DNA from: Dehalococcoidia bacterium
Lineage (GTDB): Bacteria > Chloroflexota > Dehalococcoidia > GIF9 > AB-539-J10
NCBI GenBank assembly: GCA_014859205.1
Contig: JACUUR010000003.1
Coordinates: 1 to 49,804, forward strand
DNA: 49,804 bases
Direction: 5' to 3'
The position numbers and the translations under genes were made by a program. Below are positions 14,223-23,615 of the stretch, in pieces (within the stretch, counting starts at the first letter, position 1; the number at the start of each line of letters is the position of its first letter). Under the pieces are notes generated by a model that worked only from the letters and a program-made list of their open reading frames with translations, did no database searches and was not told where the DNA came from.

Positions 14223-14683
14223 TTGCGTCTCCTCCCTTTTCTGCTCTCAAGCCAGCCAACTCTGACCGGCGTTCTGTCATCGGATCCGGGCAGATATGGC
14301 TTGATGTCCAGCAGAGGAGTGCCGTCTATCGCGTCCAGGCCCTTCACCCTCAGGATATGCCTGTCCCTTGATAGCAGTTCCGCAACGGTCAACCCCAGCG
14401 GACAGGGTCTTCGAGGCGATCGAGTAGCAAAGACGCCGTGCAGACGATCCTCCCCCGGTGGTTTCACGAGCAGCTTGTAGTCCTGTAGCTTATGAAACCA
14501 GAATATGACCACGATGTGGGAGAACCCCTCGACGTCCTGCAGCCCCGCTTCGTACTCCTCAAACACCTCAATCTCACAGATAACACCGCTGTCGTCGTTC
14601 TGAATAGGCACCTGCCCGACCTCCCTGTAGGGAGAATGGATTATGCCTATGGGCCTTAACTCCAGCGTATCCGTATATGTCAT
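14219..14683 (-). CDS. trmO: tRNA (N6-threonylcarbamoyladenosine-37) methyltransferase TrmO
   Basis: This 154-residue protein matches the TsaA/TrmO family, SAM-dependent beta-barrel enzymes that methylate t6A37 of certain threonine tRNAs. Motifs seen are P-I-G-I-I-H-S-P-Y at the N-terminus, V-V-I-F-W-F-H mid-protein, the catalytic-region T-R-S-P-R-R-P-C-P-L-G-L (canonical form S-P-x-R-P-N-P-I-G-L), and a late D-I-K-P-Y-L-P. The usual N-P is C-P here. It lies between coaE and the TauE-type gene, whose start overlaps its stop. Confidence 0.87.
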   Translation of the reverse strand: MTYTDTLELRPIGIIHSPYREVGQVPIQNDDSGVICEIEVFEEYEAGLQDVEGFSHIVVIFWFHKLQDYKLLVKPPGEDRLHGVFATRSPRRPCPLGLTVAELLSRDRHILRVKGLDAIDGTPLLDIKPYLPGSDDRTPVRVGWLESRKGRRRN

Positions 14684-14770
14684 ATCCTAAGACTCCGGGC
14701 GGGTTGTCTGCCGCTCAGTCTGGCCCTTCTGGCCGGTTGCCTCGAATCTCAACCGTTGCCGCGGTCTTCC

Positions 14771-15370
14771 TCAGCTCCGCCCTCTCAACAAGCAGTATAT
14801 GGCCTCAACCTGCCTCTTTGTCTCTTCAAGTGAACCGTCATTATCTATGACGAAATCAGCGCGCCTGCTCTTATAATCGATGGGCAACTGGGCCTTGATC
14901 CTCCTGGAAGCATCCTCTAGACTCATAGCCTTCTTCTCCAGTCGCCGCAGCTGTGTCTGCTCACTTGCGGCAACAACGATCACACTGTCCACGGAGATCG
15001 GGCAGGACACTTCATAGAATAGCGGGATATCCTTGATCACCAGGGCGTCGCTATCACGTTCCCTGATCTCCGCCGTGATCCGCTCGTCCTGCTCAAATAC
15101 TTCGGGATGGACTATTTCATTCAGTCTTGCCAGCTTGTCATGATCGCAGAATACGATGTCGGCCAGCCTCTGCCGGTTGATGGTCAGGTCCTCATTCAGG
15201 ACATCCCGTCCGAAGAACTCTACTATCTTCTCCCAGGCTCTGGAGTGCGGGCGGGTTACCTCGCGGGCTAGTTCGTCGAAGTCAACTACATACGCTCCCA
15301 GTTCTCTGAAGAAGCCTGCAACCGTGCTCTTACCAGTGCCTACGCTGCCCGTCAAAACCACGATGATCAT
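14771..15370 (-). CDS. coaE: Dephospho-CoA kinase
   Basis: This 199-residue P-loop kinase catalyses the last step of coenzyme A synthesis. The Walker A is G-S-V-G-T-G-K-S-T at residues 8-16, followed by the family's D-F-D-E-L-A-R and I-V-H-P-E-V; D-I-P-L-F-Y-E matches the usual D-x-P-L-L-F-E. I start at the ATG at 15370, placing the P-loop at the normal distance; an extension to 15457 adds 29 unrelated residues. coaD, the preceding step, is at 21654 in a different operon. Confidence 0.93.
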   Translation of the reverse strand: MIIVVLTGSVGTGKSTVAGFFRELGAYVVDFDELAREVTRPHSRAWEKIVEFFGRDVLNEDLTINRQRLADIVFCDHDKLARLNEIVHPEVFEQDERITAEIRERDSDALVIKDIPLFYEVSCPISVDSVIVVAASEQTQLRRLEKKAMSLEDASRRIKAQLPIDYKSRRADFVIDNDGSLEETKRQVEAIYCLLRGRS

Positions 15371-15466
15371 CGTTTTGCCTGTTCTGCCTCCGTAGTCAGC
15401 GGCTGATTCAACAATTGCTGTGATGTCGCTCCATTCAGGCGACCCCAAACGCCACATAGCCGCAAT

Positions 15467-15958
15467 TTAGCCCACAGTCTTGCGCAGCAAGGCCACAGCT
15501 TGAGCCGCCATTCCCTCACTTCTGCCGATGAACCCTAGCCCGTTGCTGGTTGTGGCCTTGATGGTAACCTGTGTGGACTCTATACATAGAGCCTTACTTA
15601 TACTCCTCCGCATGTCGGGAATGAATGATGAAAGCTTGGGGCTCTCAGCCATGATGGTGACATCTATGTTGACTATGGCCAGTCCACTGGTCTTCAACAG
15701 TTCACGGGTTTTGCCCAGCAAGACCAGACTTGATACGTCCCGGTATTCTTGATGGTCGGCAGGAAACAGCGTACCGATGTCGCCCAGATCGGCAGCCCCG
15801 CAAAGGGCATCTATGACGGCATGAACCGCCACATCAGCATCGCTCCACCCGGACAGCCCTGTGTGATGCGGGACATCAACCCCGCCCAGGATCAGCCTGC
15901 GGCCGGAGACCAGTGGATGGCTATCGTAGCCAATTCCGACCCTCACATCCGCGTCCAT
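15467..15958 (-). CDS. ispF: 2-C-methyl-D-erythritol 2,4-cyclodiphosphate synthase
   Basis: IspF cyclises CDP-methylerythritol phosphate in the MEP isoprenoid pathway. The 163-residue length is standard. Motifs include R-V-G-I-G-Y-D-S-H near the start (Asp12 and His14 metal ligands), G-W-S-D-A-D-V-A-V-H with the third ligand His, and the C-terminal T-T-S-N-G-L-G-F-I-G-R-x-E-G-M-A-A. It follows ispD by about 105 bases on the same strand, the usual pairing. Confidence 0.96.
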   Translation of the reverse strand: MDADVRVGIGYDSHPLVSGRRLILGGVDVPHHTGLSGWSDADVAVHAVIDALCGAADLGDIGTLFPADHQEYRDVSSLVLLGKTRELLKTSGLAIVNIDVTIMAESPKLSSFIPDMRRSISKALCIESTQVTIKATTSNGLGFIGRSEGMAAQAVALLRKTVG

Positions 15959-16063
15959 GTCATATCTCAGGAGTCAGGTGCTCCTCGATACTGGTAGCAT
16001 ACTACCATCTGCGATACGGCGTCCACTGTAGATGTCCAGACCCTGAAAGGCGAACCCGGAAGA

Positions 16064-16744
16064 TCACATATCCCTGGCAATTATACGTGCCAGGGCCAGA
16101 TCCTCAACCGTGGTTACCTTTATGTTCCTGTAATCGCCCGCATACACAAGCACCCCGTGCCCCAATAGCTCCACAGCGGCAGCATCATCGGTGACCTCGC
16201 GCGCCAGGCTCTGATAAGCCCTGGTGATGATGTCACAGCTGAATATCTGCGGGGTCTGCGCCGCCCACAGTGAGTCACGTGGCAGCGTTTGGCGCACCAG
16301 TCGTTCATCGCCTGCCAGCTTGATCGTATCTTTGACAGGAACCGCAGCTATGGCGGCCCCGGTTTCCTCGACCGCGCGCAGGCCCTCCTCAATCAAGATA
16401 GTAGTCAGGAAAGGCCGCGCTGCATCGTGGACCATAACCAGGTCGCAGTCATCTACTAGTTCCAGGCCCAGTTGCACGGAATCCTGCCTGCGCTCACCAC
16501 CTGAACATAAGGTAACCTTGGACCAGTGTCTCTCCTCCTTCAGCCTGCACCCCCGAGGCAGATCGTCATCATTCATCACCAGGACTACCTGTCGCACTAA
16601 GTCGCAACTCTGGCAGGTATCAACCGACCAGGCCAAAAGGGGTCTGCCCCTCAGAGAGGCAAAGAGTTTGTTCTTACTACCCATGCGACGGCTAACGCCG
16701 GCAGCAACTATGACTGCGGCCAGTCCCCGGAACCCTTTGTTCAA
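16064..16744 (-). CDS. ispD: 2-C-methyl-D-erythritol 4-phosphate cytidylyltransferase
   Basis: IspD transfers CMP to methylerythritol phosphate, two steps before IspF. The 226-residue protein has the nucleotide-binding motif V-I-V-A-A-G-V-S-R-R-M-G with K-N-K after it, V-M-V-H-D-A-A-R-P-F-L in the middle, and V-P-V-K-D-T-I-K followed by the R-x-x-L-x-x-x-Q-T-P-Q pattern. The start is a TTG at 16744 with GGGGAG nine bases before it; no ATG is suitable. Confidence 0.95.
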   Translation of the reverse strand: MNKGFRGLAAVIVAAGVSRRMGSKNKLFASLRGRPLLAWSVDTCQSCDLVRQVVLVMNDDDLPRGCRLKEERHWSKVTLCSGGERRQDSVQLGLELVDDCDLVMVHDAARPFLTTILIEEGLRAVEETGAAIAAVPVKDTIKLAGDERLVRQTLPRDSLWAAQTPQIFSCDIITRAYQSLAREVTDDAAAVELLGHGVLVYAGDYRNIKVTTVEDLALARIIARDM

Positions 16745-16819
16745 TTGTCCGCACTCCCCCGTCCGAAATCAGAGATCAGACATCAAGAATCAAAATGAGA
16801 AAGCCAAGATGTCAGGACC

Positions 16820-18265
16820 CTACCGTATATCCGTGTCCTCAAACTCCACAGCCTTGAGCCTGCCTTCTCTTGTAAGCCCCCGTCTCAAGGCGTCGTACAC
16901 CGAGCCAACCTCGATTAGCCGGATGCCCTCTGAGCCGATCGACCGTTTGACCTCACTGGAGACACCCGGCGGCAGTACAGGTGTCAGACAGCACCTGAAC
17001 CCCAGTCTGGTCGCCTCAGAAATCCTTCTCTCCAGCTGCGATACCCCTCTGAGCTCTCCATTGAGTCCTATCTCACCGAGAGCGACCAGGCCGGTGAGTG
17101 GTCTCGCATCCCTAAGGCTGGAGGCAATGGCACAGGCGATGCCCAGGTCAACCGCCGGCTCGTTCACCCTGAGACCACCCGTAACGTTAACTATCACATC
17201 CTGGTTGAAGAGCTTCAGCCCTGCCCGCTTGGTCAGCACAGCGATTATGAGCAGCAGTCTGTTCAGATCAACGCCATTGGCAACACGCCTGGGCGGGCCG
17301 AAGCTGTTGGTAGTAGTCAGAGACTGGATCTCCGCCAGCAGTGGGCGGTTCCCCTGAAGAGTGGGGACCACCACCGAGCCAATAGCTGCATCCTTATGTG
17401 TGGACAAAAAGACCTGAGACGGATTGGCCACCTCAATGAGGCCCCTGTCGCTCATCTCGAATATCCCCACCTCGTTGGTGGAACCGAAACGGTTCTTGGC
17501 GCTGCGGAGCACCCTGTAACTACTCGATGACTCACCCTCGAAGTAGAATACCGCATCAACAATGTGCTCCAGGGTGCCCGGCCCTGCGATGGCGCCCTCT
17601 TTGGTTACGTGGCCTGTTATCAGCAGCGGAACATTGCCCTGCTTGGCCCACCTCTGTAATCTCCAGGTGCACTCACGGACCTGAGAAATGCTGCCAGGCA
17701 TGCCTGCCACATCCTCCAGATACATGGTCTGAATTGAATCGATGATCGCGAGCCCAGGAGAAAGCTTCTCGAGTGATTCCAGAACGCCAGCCAGGTTGGG
17801 TTCAGAGAGGAAGTATATCCCCTTACCCTCTATGCCGAGACGTTCGCTTCTGAGCTTGACCTGGCTGATGGACTCCTCACCGGAAACATAGGCCACGGCT
17901 CTGCCCGCTTCAGCGACCGTGGCTGAGATCTGGAGCAGCAGCGTCGACTTTCCTATTCCCGGCTCGCCCCCCACAAGAACCAGTGAGCCCGGCACCAAGC
18001 CACCTCCCAGTACTCGATTGACTTCAGAGAAGCCGAGCTCAAAGCGAGGGAACTCAATTGCTGGTGCCTGCGAGAGTTCCTGAGGGGTGCTTAGTGTGCG
18101 GGACAGATCTGCACGAGTTCGGGCCGGTGAGACCCTGGTCTCAACAAAGCTATTCCATGACTGGCAATCAGGGCAATGACCCAGCCATTTGGGGCTCTCC
18201 TTGCCGCACTGCTGACAGATGAAGACGTTCTTCGGGCTGGATCTGCCTGGACTGTTAGGTCTCAA
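16820..18265 (-). CDS. radA: DNA repair protein RadA/Sms
   Basis: RadA is a RecA-like branch-migration ATPase in recombination. The 481-residue protein has an N-terminal C4 zinc finger (C17, C20, C31, C34), a RecA-type core with Walker A G-G-E-P-G-I-G-K-S-T (99-108), the RadA-specific K-N-R-F-G motif at about residue 255, and a Lon-like C-terminal domain. The start is a TTG at 18265, 18 bases after the biotin-carrier stop. ispD follows after about 75 bases. Confidence 0.95.
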   Translation of the reverse strand: MRPNSPGRSSPKNVFICQQCGKESPKWLGHCPDCQSWNSFVETRVSPARTRADLSRTLSTPQELSQAPAIEFPRFELGFSEVNRVLGGGLVPGSLVLVGGEPGIGKSTLLLQISATVAEAGRAVAYVSGEESISQVKLRSERLGIEGKGIYFLSEPNLAGVLESLEKLSPGLAIIDSIQTMYLEDVAGMPGSISQVRECTWRLQRWAKQGNVPLLITGHVTKEGAIAGPGTLEHIVDAVFYFEGESSSSYRVLRSAKNRFGSTNEVGIFEMSDRGLIEVANPSQVFLSTHKDAAIGSVVVPTLQGNRPLLAEIQSLTTTNSFGPPRRVANGVDLNRLLLIIAVLTKRAGLKLFNQDVIVNVTGGLRVNEPAVDLGIACAIASSLRDARPLTGLVALGEIGLNGELRGVSQLERRISEATRLGFRCCLTPVLPPGVSSEVKRSIGSEGIRLIEVGSVYDALRRGLTREGRLKAVEFEDTDIR

Positions 18266-18283
18266 ATGTACCGACGGGGATAC

Positions 18284-18505
18284 CTAGTACTCGATAACTG
18301 CTAGCTTCTCCCCGGTCCTGACTGTCTGCCCCGCGGAAATCGCTACCTCCACAACTGAGGCCTCTACCGGAGACAGTATGGGGTTCTCCATCTTCATGGC
18401 CTCTATGATGCAGATCACGCCACCTTCGACAACCCTATTGCCGGCAGATACCTCAACACGGACTATTCTGCCGGGCAGCGGGGCCTCGATCACTTCCTCA
18501 GTCAT
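18284..18505 (-). CDS. Biotin/lipoyl attachment domain protein
   Basis: This 73-residue protein is one biotinyl-type beta-barrel domain with the attachment motif E-A-M-K-M (Lys38) and the opening A-P-L-P-G-R-I typical of carboxyl carriers. In a biotin-dependent carboxylase or decarboxylase such a carrier moves CO2 between subunits, but no carboxylase gene is present here. Its ATG overlaps the clpC stop as ATGA, so it is co-translated with clpC and leads into radA. Possible partners are an acyl-CoA or oxaloacetate carboxylase elsewhere. Confidence 0.87.
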   Translation of the reverse strand: MTEEVIEAPLPGRIVRVEVSAGNRVVEGGVICIIEAMKMENPILSPVEASVVEVAISAGQTVRTGEKLAVIEY

Positions 18506-20967
18506 GCTTGAGCGGCTTCCTTGACGAGTGGTCTCATTACGATGCTGTCCTCAACCCGATCCGCAACCACTGTGTCGCCGGGCAAGAACTCACCACGCAA
18601 CAAGGCCTCCGAGAGTTGATCCTCGATCATTGTCTGGATGGTGCGGCGCAACGGGCGGGCTCCGAAGACGGGGTCGTAACCCTTGTCGGCTATGAAGTCC
18701 TTAGCTTCGGGAGTTACCTCCAGAGTGACATTCTTCTCTTCCAGCGAAGCCACAACCTGGTTCAGCATCAGGTCAACGATCTGGCAGATGTGCTCTTTGC
18801 TTAGAGCGTGAAACACGACCGTGGCGTCTATCCGGTTGAGGAACTCGGGCCGGAAGAGCCTCTTCATCTCCCCGAGCACCTTTTCCTTCATCTTCTCATA
18901 TTCAACGTGCTGTTTCCCGTCGCCCTCAAGATGAGCGGCGAAACCGAGGCTCATATCTCGCTTGATAAGCTCCGCACCGACATTGCTGGTCATAACTATG
19001 ATGCTATTGCGAAAATCAACCCTGCGCCCCTTGGCATCAGTGAGATGACCGTCATCGAAAATCTGGAGCAGTATGTTGAACACGTCGGGATGAGCCTTCT
19101 CGATCTCGTCCAGAAGGATGGCGGAGTAGGACTTTCGTCTTACCGTCTCCGTCAACTGGCCGCCTTCCTCGTATCCGATATAACCGGGCGGCGCTCCAAT
19201 CAAGCGGGCTACGGTATGCCGTTCCATGAACTCGGACATATCGAGCCTGACCAGTGCGTCCTCCCCACCAAACATGAACTCGGACAATGCCCGCACCAAC
19301 TCAGTCTTGCCCACCCCGGTGGGGCCGAGGAAGATGAACACGCCAATGGGCCGTCTGGGGTCCTTGAGCCCGGCCCGGGCCCTCCTCACCGCTTTGGCCA
19401 CGGTGTCTATAGCCTCATCCTGGCCGATTATCCGCCGGTGCAGGCACTCCTCCATCTGCAGTAGACGGCTGGTCTCGTCTGCGGTCAACCTGACCACCGG
19501 TATGCCCGTCCACATGCTAACCACCTCAGCAATATCCTCCGAGGTGACCGAGGGCCGCCCCTGCTCCTGCCGGACCTGCCATTCTTTCTCCATGACCTCG
19601 ATCTTCTCAGTTAGCTGAAGCTCGCGGTCGCGCAGTTCGCCCGAATACTCGTACTGCTGGCCGGCCATTGCCGATTCTTTCTCCTTGCGCACGCTTTCCA
19701 GGGCGCGCCTTGCCTCAGCGAGGCCAATGGGCGCGCTACCCCGCTTGATGCGCACCCGGGAGCTAGCTTCATCGATCAGATCGATGGCCTTATCAGGCAA
19801 AAAGCGATCGGCTATATATCTGGTCGCCAGTGGAGCTGCTGTCTGCAGAGCCTCATCACTTATGTCCAGTTGATGGAACTCTTCATACCTGTGTTTGATG
19901 CCGCGCAATATATCCAGGGTCTCTTCAACGGAAGGTTCGGCCACCAGAACAGGTTGGAACCGGCGTTCCAGGGCCGGGTCTCTCTCAACGTACTTCCGGT
20001 AGTCATCCAGAGTAGTGGCACCGATGCACTGTATCTCGCCGCGCGACAAGGAGGGCTTGAGAAGGTTCGAGGCATCCACCGCACCTTCGGCCGCTCCGGC
20101 GCCGACAATAGTCTGCATTTCATCGATGAACAGGATGCAATTGCCTGCGGCCTTCTCTTCGTCGATGACCCGCTTCAGCCTTTCTTCGAATTCACCGCGG
20201 TATTTCGTTCCAGCCACCAGGGCGCCTATATCCAACGCCACTATTCTCTTGCCCTGCAGCACCTCGGGAACCTCTCCGGCCACTATGCGCTGGGCTAATC
20301 CTTCGATTATGGCCGTCTTACCCACGCCCGCCTCACCTATAAGCGCCGGATTGTTCTTGGTGCGACGACTTAGTATCTGGATTATCCGCTCTATCTCCTT
20401 GTGCCGCCCGACAATCGGATCAAGCTTATCCGCCCGCGCCAGTGCAGTTAAGTCAGTACCCAGTTGGTCCAGGGTCGGCGTACGTGAGGTGGCCCGGCCC
20501 GTGGTCCGAGACCGCACGGACTCCTGTCTGGCAACCCTGCTAACCTCATCACGCGCTCGCTCCAAGGTAATGCCGAAGCTCTCAAGAACACTGGAAGCCA
20601 CCCCTTCGCTCTCCCGCAGCAAGCCCAGCAGCAGGTGCTCCACGCCTATGTAGCTAGAGCTAAGACGTCGTGCCTCATCCACGGCGAACTCAATGGCTCT
20701 CTTGGCCCGGGGAGCAAGGTCGACGTCTCCACTGGTAGCCCTACGTTCTCCCTTCCCTATGACAAACTCAACCGCCGCCTGGATCTTACTCGTCGAAATG
20801 CCGAGATTGCTGAGGACTTTGGCCGCGACTCCGGACTCCTCACCGGCTATCCCCAGCAGCATGTGCTCGGTGTCGATGTAACTGTGACCCAAGCGCTGCG
20901 CCTCTCCCTGGGCCCGGGTCAGCACCCTGCGGGCACCCTCAGAAAACCTCTCAAATCCCGTGCTCAT
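18502..20967 (-). CDS. clpC: ATP-dependent Clp protease ATPase subunit ClpC
   Basis: ClpC is a Hsp100 unfoldase that feeds proteins to ClpP or disaggregates them. The 821-residue protein has a double N-domain (1-145), a first AAA+ module with Walker A G-E-A-G-V-G-K-T (211-218), a middle region with a UVR-like helical pair (about 420-460) that separates ClpC from ClpA, and a second AAA+ module with G-P-T-G-V-G-K-T-E (near 550). No ctsR, mcsA or mcsB lies upstream; a strong sigma70 promoter at 20996-21024 drives it. It heads a minus-strand run of eight genes down to the TauE-type permease. Confidence 0.97.
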   Translation of the reverse strand: MSTGFERFSEGARRVLTRAQGEAQRLGHSYIDTEHMLLGIAGEESGVAAKVLSNLGISTSKIQAAVEFVIGKGERRATSGDVDLAPRAKRAIEFAVDEARRLSSSYIGVEHLLLGLLRESEGVASSVLESFGITLERARDEVSRVARQESVRSRTTGRATSRTPTLDQLGTDLTALARADKLDPIVGRHKEIERIIQILSRRTKNNPALIGEAGVGKTAIIEGLAQRIVAGEVPEVLQGKRIVALDIGALVAGTKYRGEFEERLKRVIDEEKAAGNCILFIDEMQTIVGAGAAEGAVDASNLLKPSLSRGEIQCIGATTLDDYRKYVERDPALERRFQPVLVAEPSVEETLDILRGIKHRYEEFHQLDISDEALQTAAPLATRYIADRFLPDKAIDLIDEASSRVRIKRGSAPIGLAEARRALESVRKEKESAMAGQQYEYSGELRDRELQLTEKIEVMEKEWQVRQEQGRPSVTSEDIAEVVSMWTGIPVVRLTADETSRLLQMEECLHRRIIGQDEAIDTVAKAVRRARAGLKDPRRPIGVFIFLGPTGVGKTELVRALSEFMFGGEDALVRLDMSEFMERHTVARLIGAPPGYIGYEEGGQLTETVRRKSYSAILLDEIEKAHPDVFNILLQIFDDGHLTDAKGRRVDFRNSIIVMTSNVGAELIKRDMSLGFAAHLEGDGKQHVEYEKMKEKVLGEMKRLFRPEFLNRIDATVVFHALSKEHICQIVDLMLNQVVASLEEKNVTLEVTPEAKDFIADKGYDPVFGARPLRRTIQTMIEDQLSEALLRGEFLPGDTVVADRVEDSIVMRPLVKEAAQA

Positions 20968-20995
20968 GTCTATGCTACCAGCAATACTGACCTAG

Positions 20996-21024
20996 AGTAT
21001 AGAACATACCCCACTTCCAGTCAA
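20996..21024 (-). promoter_or_regulatory. Promoter of the clpC operon
   Basis: On the minus strand, -35 TTGACT (21019-21024), a 17-base spacer and -10 TATACT (20996-21001) give a near-consensus promoter. Transcription would start about 22 bases before the clpC ATG at 20967. No CtsR-type direct repeat or CIRCE inverted repeat was seen beside it. Confidence 0.7.
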
Positions 21025-21036
21025 CAGCCGACCCGC

Positions 21037-21066
21037 TTGAACAATGCGACAAAATGGTAATATACT
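21037..21066 (+). promoter_or_regulatory. Promoter of rsmD-coaD-ferredoxin
   Basis: A -35 TTGAAC (21037-21042), an 18-base spacer and -10 TATACT (21061-21066) face away from the clpC promoter. The rsmD ATG is at 21103, leaving a leader of about 30 bases. Confidence 0.6.
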
Positions 21067-21102
21067 TATGATACCACAGAAACAGGGCAAAGGTTAACGG
21101 AT

Positions 21103-21651
21103 ATGCGGGTCACCGGAGGCAAAGCAAGGGGAGCTCGGTTGAGAACCCTCCCCAGGCGCTCCCTCAGACCCACGACGAGCGTGGCAAAGCGCGCCATATT
21201 CTCGCTGTTAGAGAACAGCGCCGCGGGTTGGAGCAGGGTCCTCGATCTGTACGCCGGCAGCGGCGCCCTGGGGATCGAAGCCCTGAGCCGCGGTGCGGAA
21301 TGGGTCGACTTCGTCGACCAGAGAAAGAGTTGCTGCGACATCATCCGGGCCAACCTCAGAAACACGGGTGAGTTCCAGCGAGCGCATGTCTACTGCTGTA
21401 GTGTGACGAAGGCGCTGTCCTTCCTCGACAGCAGCTATGATATCATTTTCGTGGACCCGCCTTATTCTGACCTGTCTCTAGACGACCTGTTGAGCAATAT
21501 AGCCAAGTCCGGGTTGCCCGGCGCAAACTCTGCGGTTGTAGTTTGCCACGCACACCGGACAACACTGAAGCCCGTGTATGATGGTCTTCATCTGGTGAAG
21601 GAGCGCCGCTACGGCGACACCTGCATCTCTATCTACCACAAGGAGGTTTAA
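21103..21651 (+). CDS. rsmD: 16S rRNA (guanine-966-N2) methyltransferase
   Basis: RsmD methylates G966 of 16S rRNA during 30S assembly. This 182-residue Rossmann enzyme has R-V-T-G-G-x-A-R-G at the start, R-P-T-T-S-V-A-K-R-A-I-F, the SAM motif D-L-Y-A-G-S-G-A-L-G-I-E-A-L-S-R-G-A (about 49-66) and catalytic V-D-P-P-Y. coaD follows after two bases, a very common rsmD-coaD pairing. Confidence 0.94.
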   Translation: MRVTGGKARGARLRTLPRRSLRPTTSVAKRAIFSLLENSAAGWSRVLDLYAGSGALGIEALSRGAEWVDFVDQRKSCCDIIRANLRNTGEFQRAHVYCCSVTKALSFLDSSYDIIFVDPPYSDLSLDDLLSNIAKSGLPGANSAVVVCHAHRTTLKPVYDGLHLVKERRYGDTCISIYHKEV

Positions 21652-21653
21652 TT

Positions 21654-22166
21654 ATGGTCATAGCAGTTTACCCGGGCACCTTTGATCCGCCGACCTTCGG
21701 ACACATGGACATAATAGTGAGGGCAGCGAGCCTCGTCGATGAACTGACTGTGGGCATCTATGAGAACCCGGGCAAGCAGCCGCTGTTCAGTCTGGAGGAG
21801 AGGGTCAGTCTGGTGCAAGAGGCGATAGCCGGCTTGTCCAACGTTCAGGTGAGGGCCTTTAAGGGGTTGACCGTGGACTTCATACATGAGATGGGCGGCA
21901 GGGTCATGATACGAGGCTTGAGAGCAAATTCCGACTTCGAGCGTGAGTTCGAAATGGCGCTGATGAACAGAAAGCTAGCCCCCGATATCGAGTTGCTCTG
22001 CTTAATGACCAGTTCTCAGTACCAGTTTCTCAGTTCCACGCTGATCAAGGAGGTGGCTAAGTTGGGGGGCTGTCTCGAGGGCATGGTCCCCAACCACGTC
22101 GCCGCGGCCCTGAGAGACAAATTCCCGGTGCACGGCGAGCTTGCCATCGGCAAGGGCAAAATGTAA
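21654..22166 (+). CDS. coaD: Phosphopantetheine adenylyltransferase
   Basis: CoaD makes dephospho-CoA from phosphopantetheine and ATP, the step before CoaE. The 170-residue protein shows the nucleotidyltransferase motif Y-P-G-T-F-D-P-P-T-F-G-H (T/H-x-G-H type), R-G-L-R-A-N-S-D-F-E-R-E-F, and the C-terminal S-S-T-L-I-K-E-V. AAGGAGG lies just before the ATG at 21654, at the very end of rsmD. Confidence 0.96.
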   Translation: MVIAVYPGTFDPPTFGHMDIIVRAASLVDELTVGIYENPGKQPLFSLEERVSLVQEAIAGLSNVQVRAFKGLTVDFIHEMGGRVMIRGLRANSDFEREFEMALMNRKLAPDIELLCLMTSSQYQFLSSTLIKEVAKLGGCLEGMVPNHVAAALRDKFPVHGELAIGKGKM

Positions 22167-22201
22167 AATTGGCATCTAAACGCTAAGGAGGTAACGCAAA
22201 C

Positions 22202-22468
22202 ATGGCGTACAAGATCACTGACGAGTGCATTAGCTGTGGAGCCTGTGAGCCGGAATGCAAGAATGAGGCAATAACGGAGGGGGAGGAGATCTACATTATT
22301 GACCCGGCTAAATGCACTGAGTGTGTTGGGTGGTTCGAAACACAGAAGTGTGCTGAGGTCTGCCCGGTGGACTGCTGCGTGCCTGACCCTGATCATAAGG
22401 AAACCCGTGAGCAGGCCCTGGAGAAATGGCGCAAGCTACATCCCGGCCAGACCCCAGCCACCAGCTAG
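22202..22468 (+). CDS. YfhL-type 2[4Fe-4S] ferredoxin
   Basis: This 88-residue protein has two cluster-binding sets: C-I-S-C-G-A-C-E-P-E-C near the N-terminus, and a second set (C-T-E-C, then a longer loop, then C-A-E-V-C-P-V-D-C) with the insertion between its second and third cysteines that is typical of YfhL/allochromatium-type ferredoxins. It would carry electrons at low potential. A strong AAGGAGGT site precedes the ATG at 22202. It is the last gene of the rsmD operon and converges on a radical SAM gene, a plausible user of its electrons. Confidence 0.9.
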   Translation: MAYKITDECISCGACEPECKNEAITEGEEIYIIDPAKCTECVGWFETQKCAEVCPVDCCVPDPDHKETREQALEKWRKLHPGQTPATS

Positions 22469-22608
22469 CACAAGCGTGGAGGTCTCGCTGGGGGTCGGCC
22501 GACCCTCGTAGTCTACCCTCCGCGACCCGTGTGCCAGGGCTGACTTGGCCGCCTATGGTAGTGGGTGCGTCTGCCCGCCGTCTTGGCCAGAGCGCTGGAC
22601 GAACACTG

Positions 22609-23601
22609 CTAGTGAAGAACCAACTGCTTGATGTAGGTGGGGAGATTCCTGGCGTGGGTCAGGAATGCCATCTCGCTGTAGGATCGTATAGAAACGTAAC
22701 AACTGCCACATCGGTTGGTTCGTGAGAACCCCTCTATCATCTGCTTCTGACTGGCAAACTTGTCCCGGTGCAGCGAGCATGGAACGAGGCTTCCGTCAGG
22801 CATCACCACAAGGAACCTTACGCCTGCCCTGCAGTTAGGCATGTATCCCTGTTCGAAGAACCTCAAAGTGTCACGGAGAGTCCGCTCCGGGTTGGCCAGG
22901 TTAATGCCCTGCTTCTTCAACATCCTGAGTTCGTCAACGGCCTGTCGTAGAGTTGATAAGTCCTCTCCGCCGTTGAGGCAGTAGTCGCCATTCCCGGTTC
23001 GCAAGGGAGTGTAGGCACTGTAGGATATGTCAACACCCCACTCCGATGCCCTTCTTGCCAGGGGCAATATCTCTGCCAGATTGGCCTTGGTGATAGCCGT
23101 GTTCAGGATGATATCCCGAAATCCAAGCTTGGCCAGTCCGGGCAGCCTTTCCTCCAATCGCTTATACAGCCCTGGGTGTCGTCGAAACTCGTCATGCCGT
23201 TCGTCAGGAAAGTCAAGCGATACAGAGAACTGAGTCACTCCAGCCTGGCGCAAACGCAGATAAATCCTTTCATCAAGCAGCACTCCATTCGTGACCAGGA
23301 TGATGTATACCGTTCCCGCCTTTCTGATAGCCCTGACAATGTCCACTATGTCCTTACGCAGAAGTGGCTCGCCACCCGAGACCTGCGCCGCCAGAGGTCT
23401 CAAGTCACGCGTGATCTGCCCGTATTGCTCCGGCGTGACCTGCTCCTCGTCCTTCACCGGACCTCCCAGATCACAGTGATGACAGTTGCAGTTACAGGAG
23501 AGCGTGACCTCATAAGAAGCCACTATAGGGCGATCAGTCATATAGTTGTGTATTCCGTTCTTGATAAGCCTGACCGCCTGAATTGTGGAGATATGTGCCA
23601 T
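22609..23601 (-). CDS. Radical SAM protein, HpnH/SPASM-like
   Basis: This 330-residue protein has the radical SAM cluster motif C-x-x-x-C-x-x-C within S-C-N-C-N-C-H-H-C-D (about 33-42), S-G-G-E-P-L-L-R for SAM binding, and further C-terminal cysteines (N-C-R-A-G, P-C-S-L-H, C-G-S-C) that could bind an auxiliary cluster as in SPASM-type enzymes. The substrate cannot be read from sequence. It is the last gene after leuS, proC and a methyltransferase on the same strand, with only 14 bases to the methyltransferase gene; the two probably modify the same molecule. Confidence 0.83.
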   Translation of the reverse strand: MAHISTIQAVRLIKNGIHNYMTDRPIVASYEVTLSCNCNCHHCDLGGPVKDEEQVTPEQYGQITRDLRPLAAQVSGGEPLLRKDIVDIVRAIRKAGTVYIILVTNGVLLDERIYLRLRQAGVTQFSVSLDFPDERHDEFRRHPGLYKRLEERLPGLAKLGFRDIILNTAITKANLAEILPLARRASEWGVDISYSAYTPLRTGNGDYCLNGGEDLSTLRQAVDELRMLKKQGINLANPERTLRDTLRFFEQGYMPNCRAGVRFLVVMPDGSLVPCSLHRDKFASQKQMIEGFSRTNRCGSCYVSIRSYSEMAFLTHARNLPTYIKQLVLH

Positions 23602-23615
23602 TCTACACCGATAAT

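Noticed and set aside
16224-17357. Plus-strand frame of 377 residues opposite ispD and radA
   Set aside because: It spans two real minus-strand genes and the gap between them, and is dominated by Ser, Arg and Thr with no motif.
22492-22505. Perfect palindrome GGGTCGGCCGACCC between the ferredoxin and radical SAM genes
   Set aside because: It lies in a convergent gap, has no T-run or loop for a terminator, and no partner copy; probably chance in GC-rich DNA.
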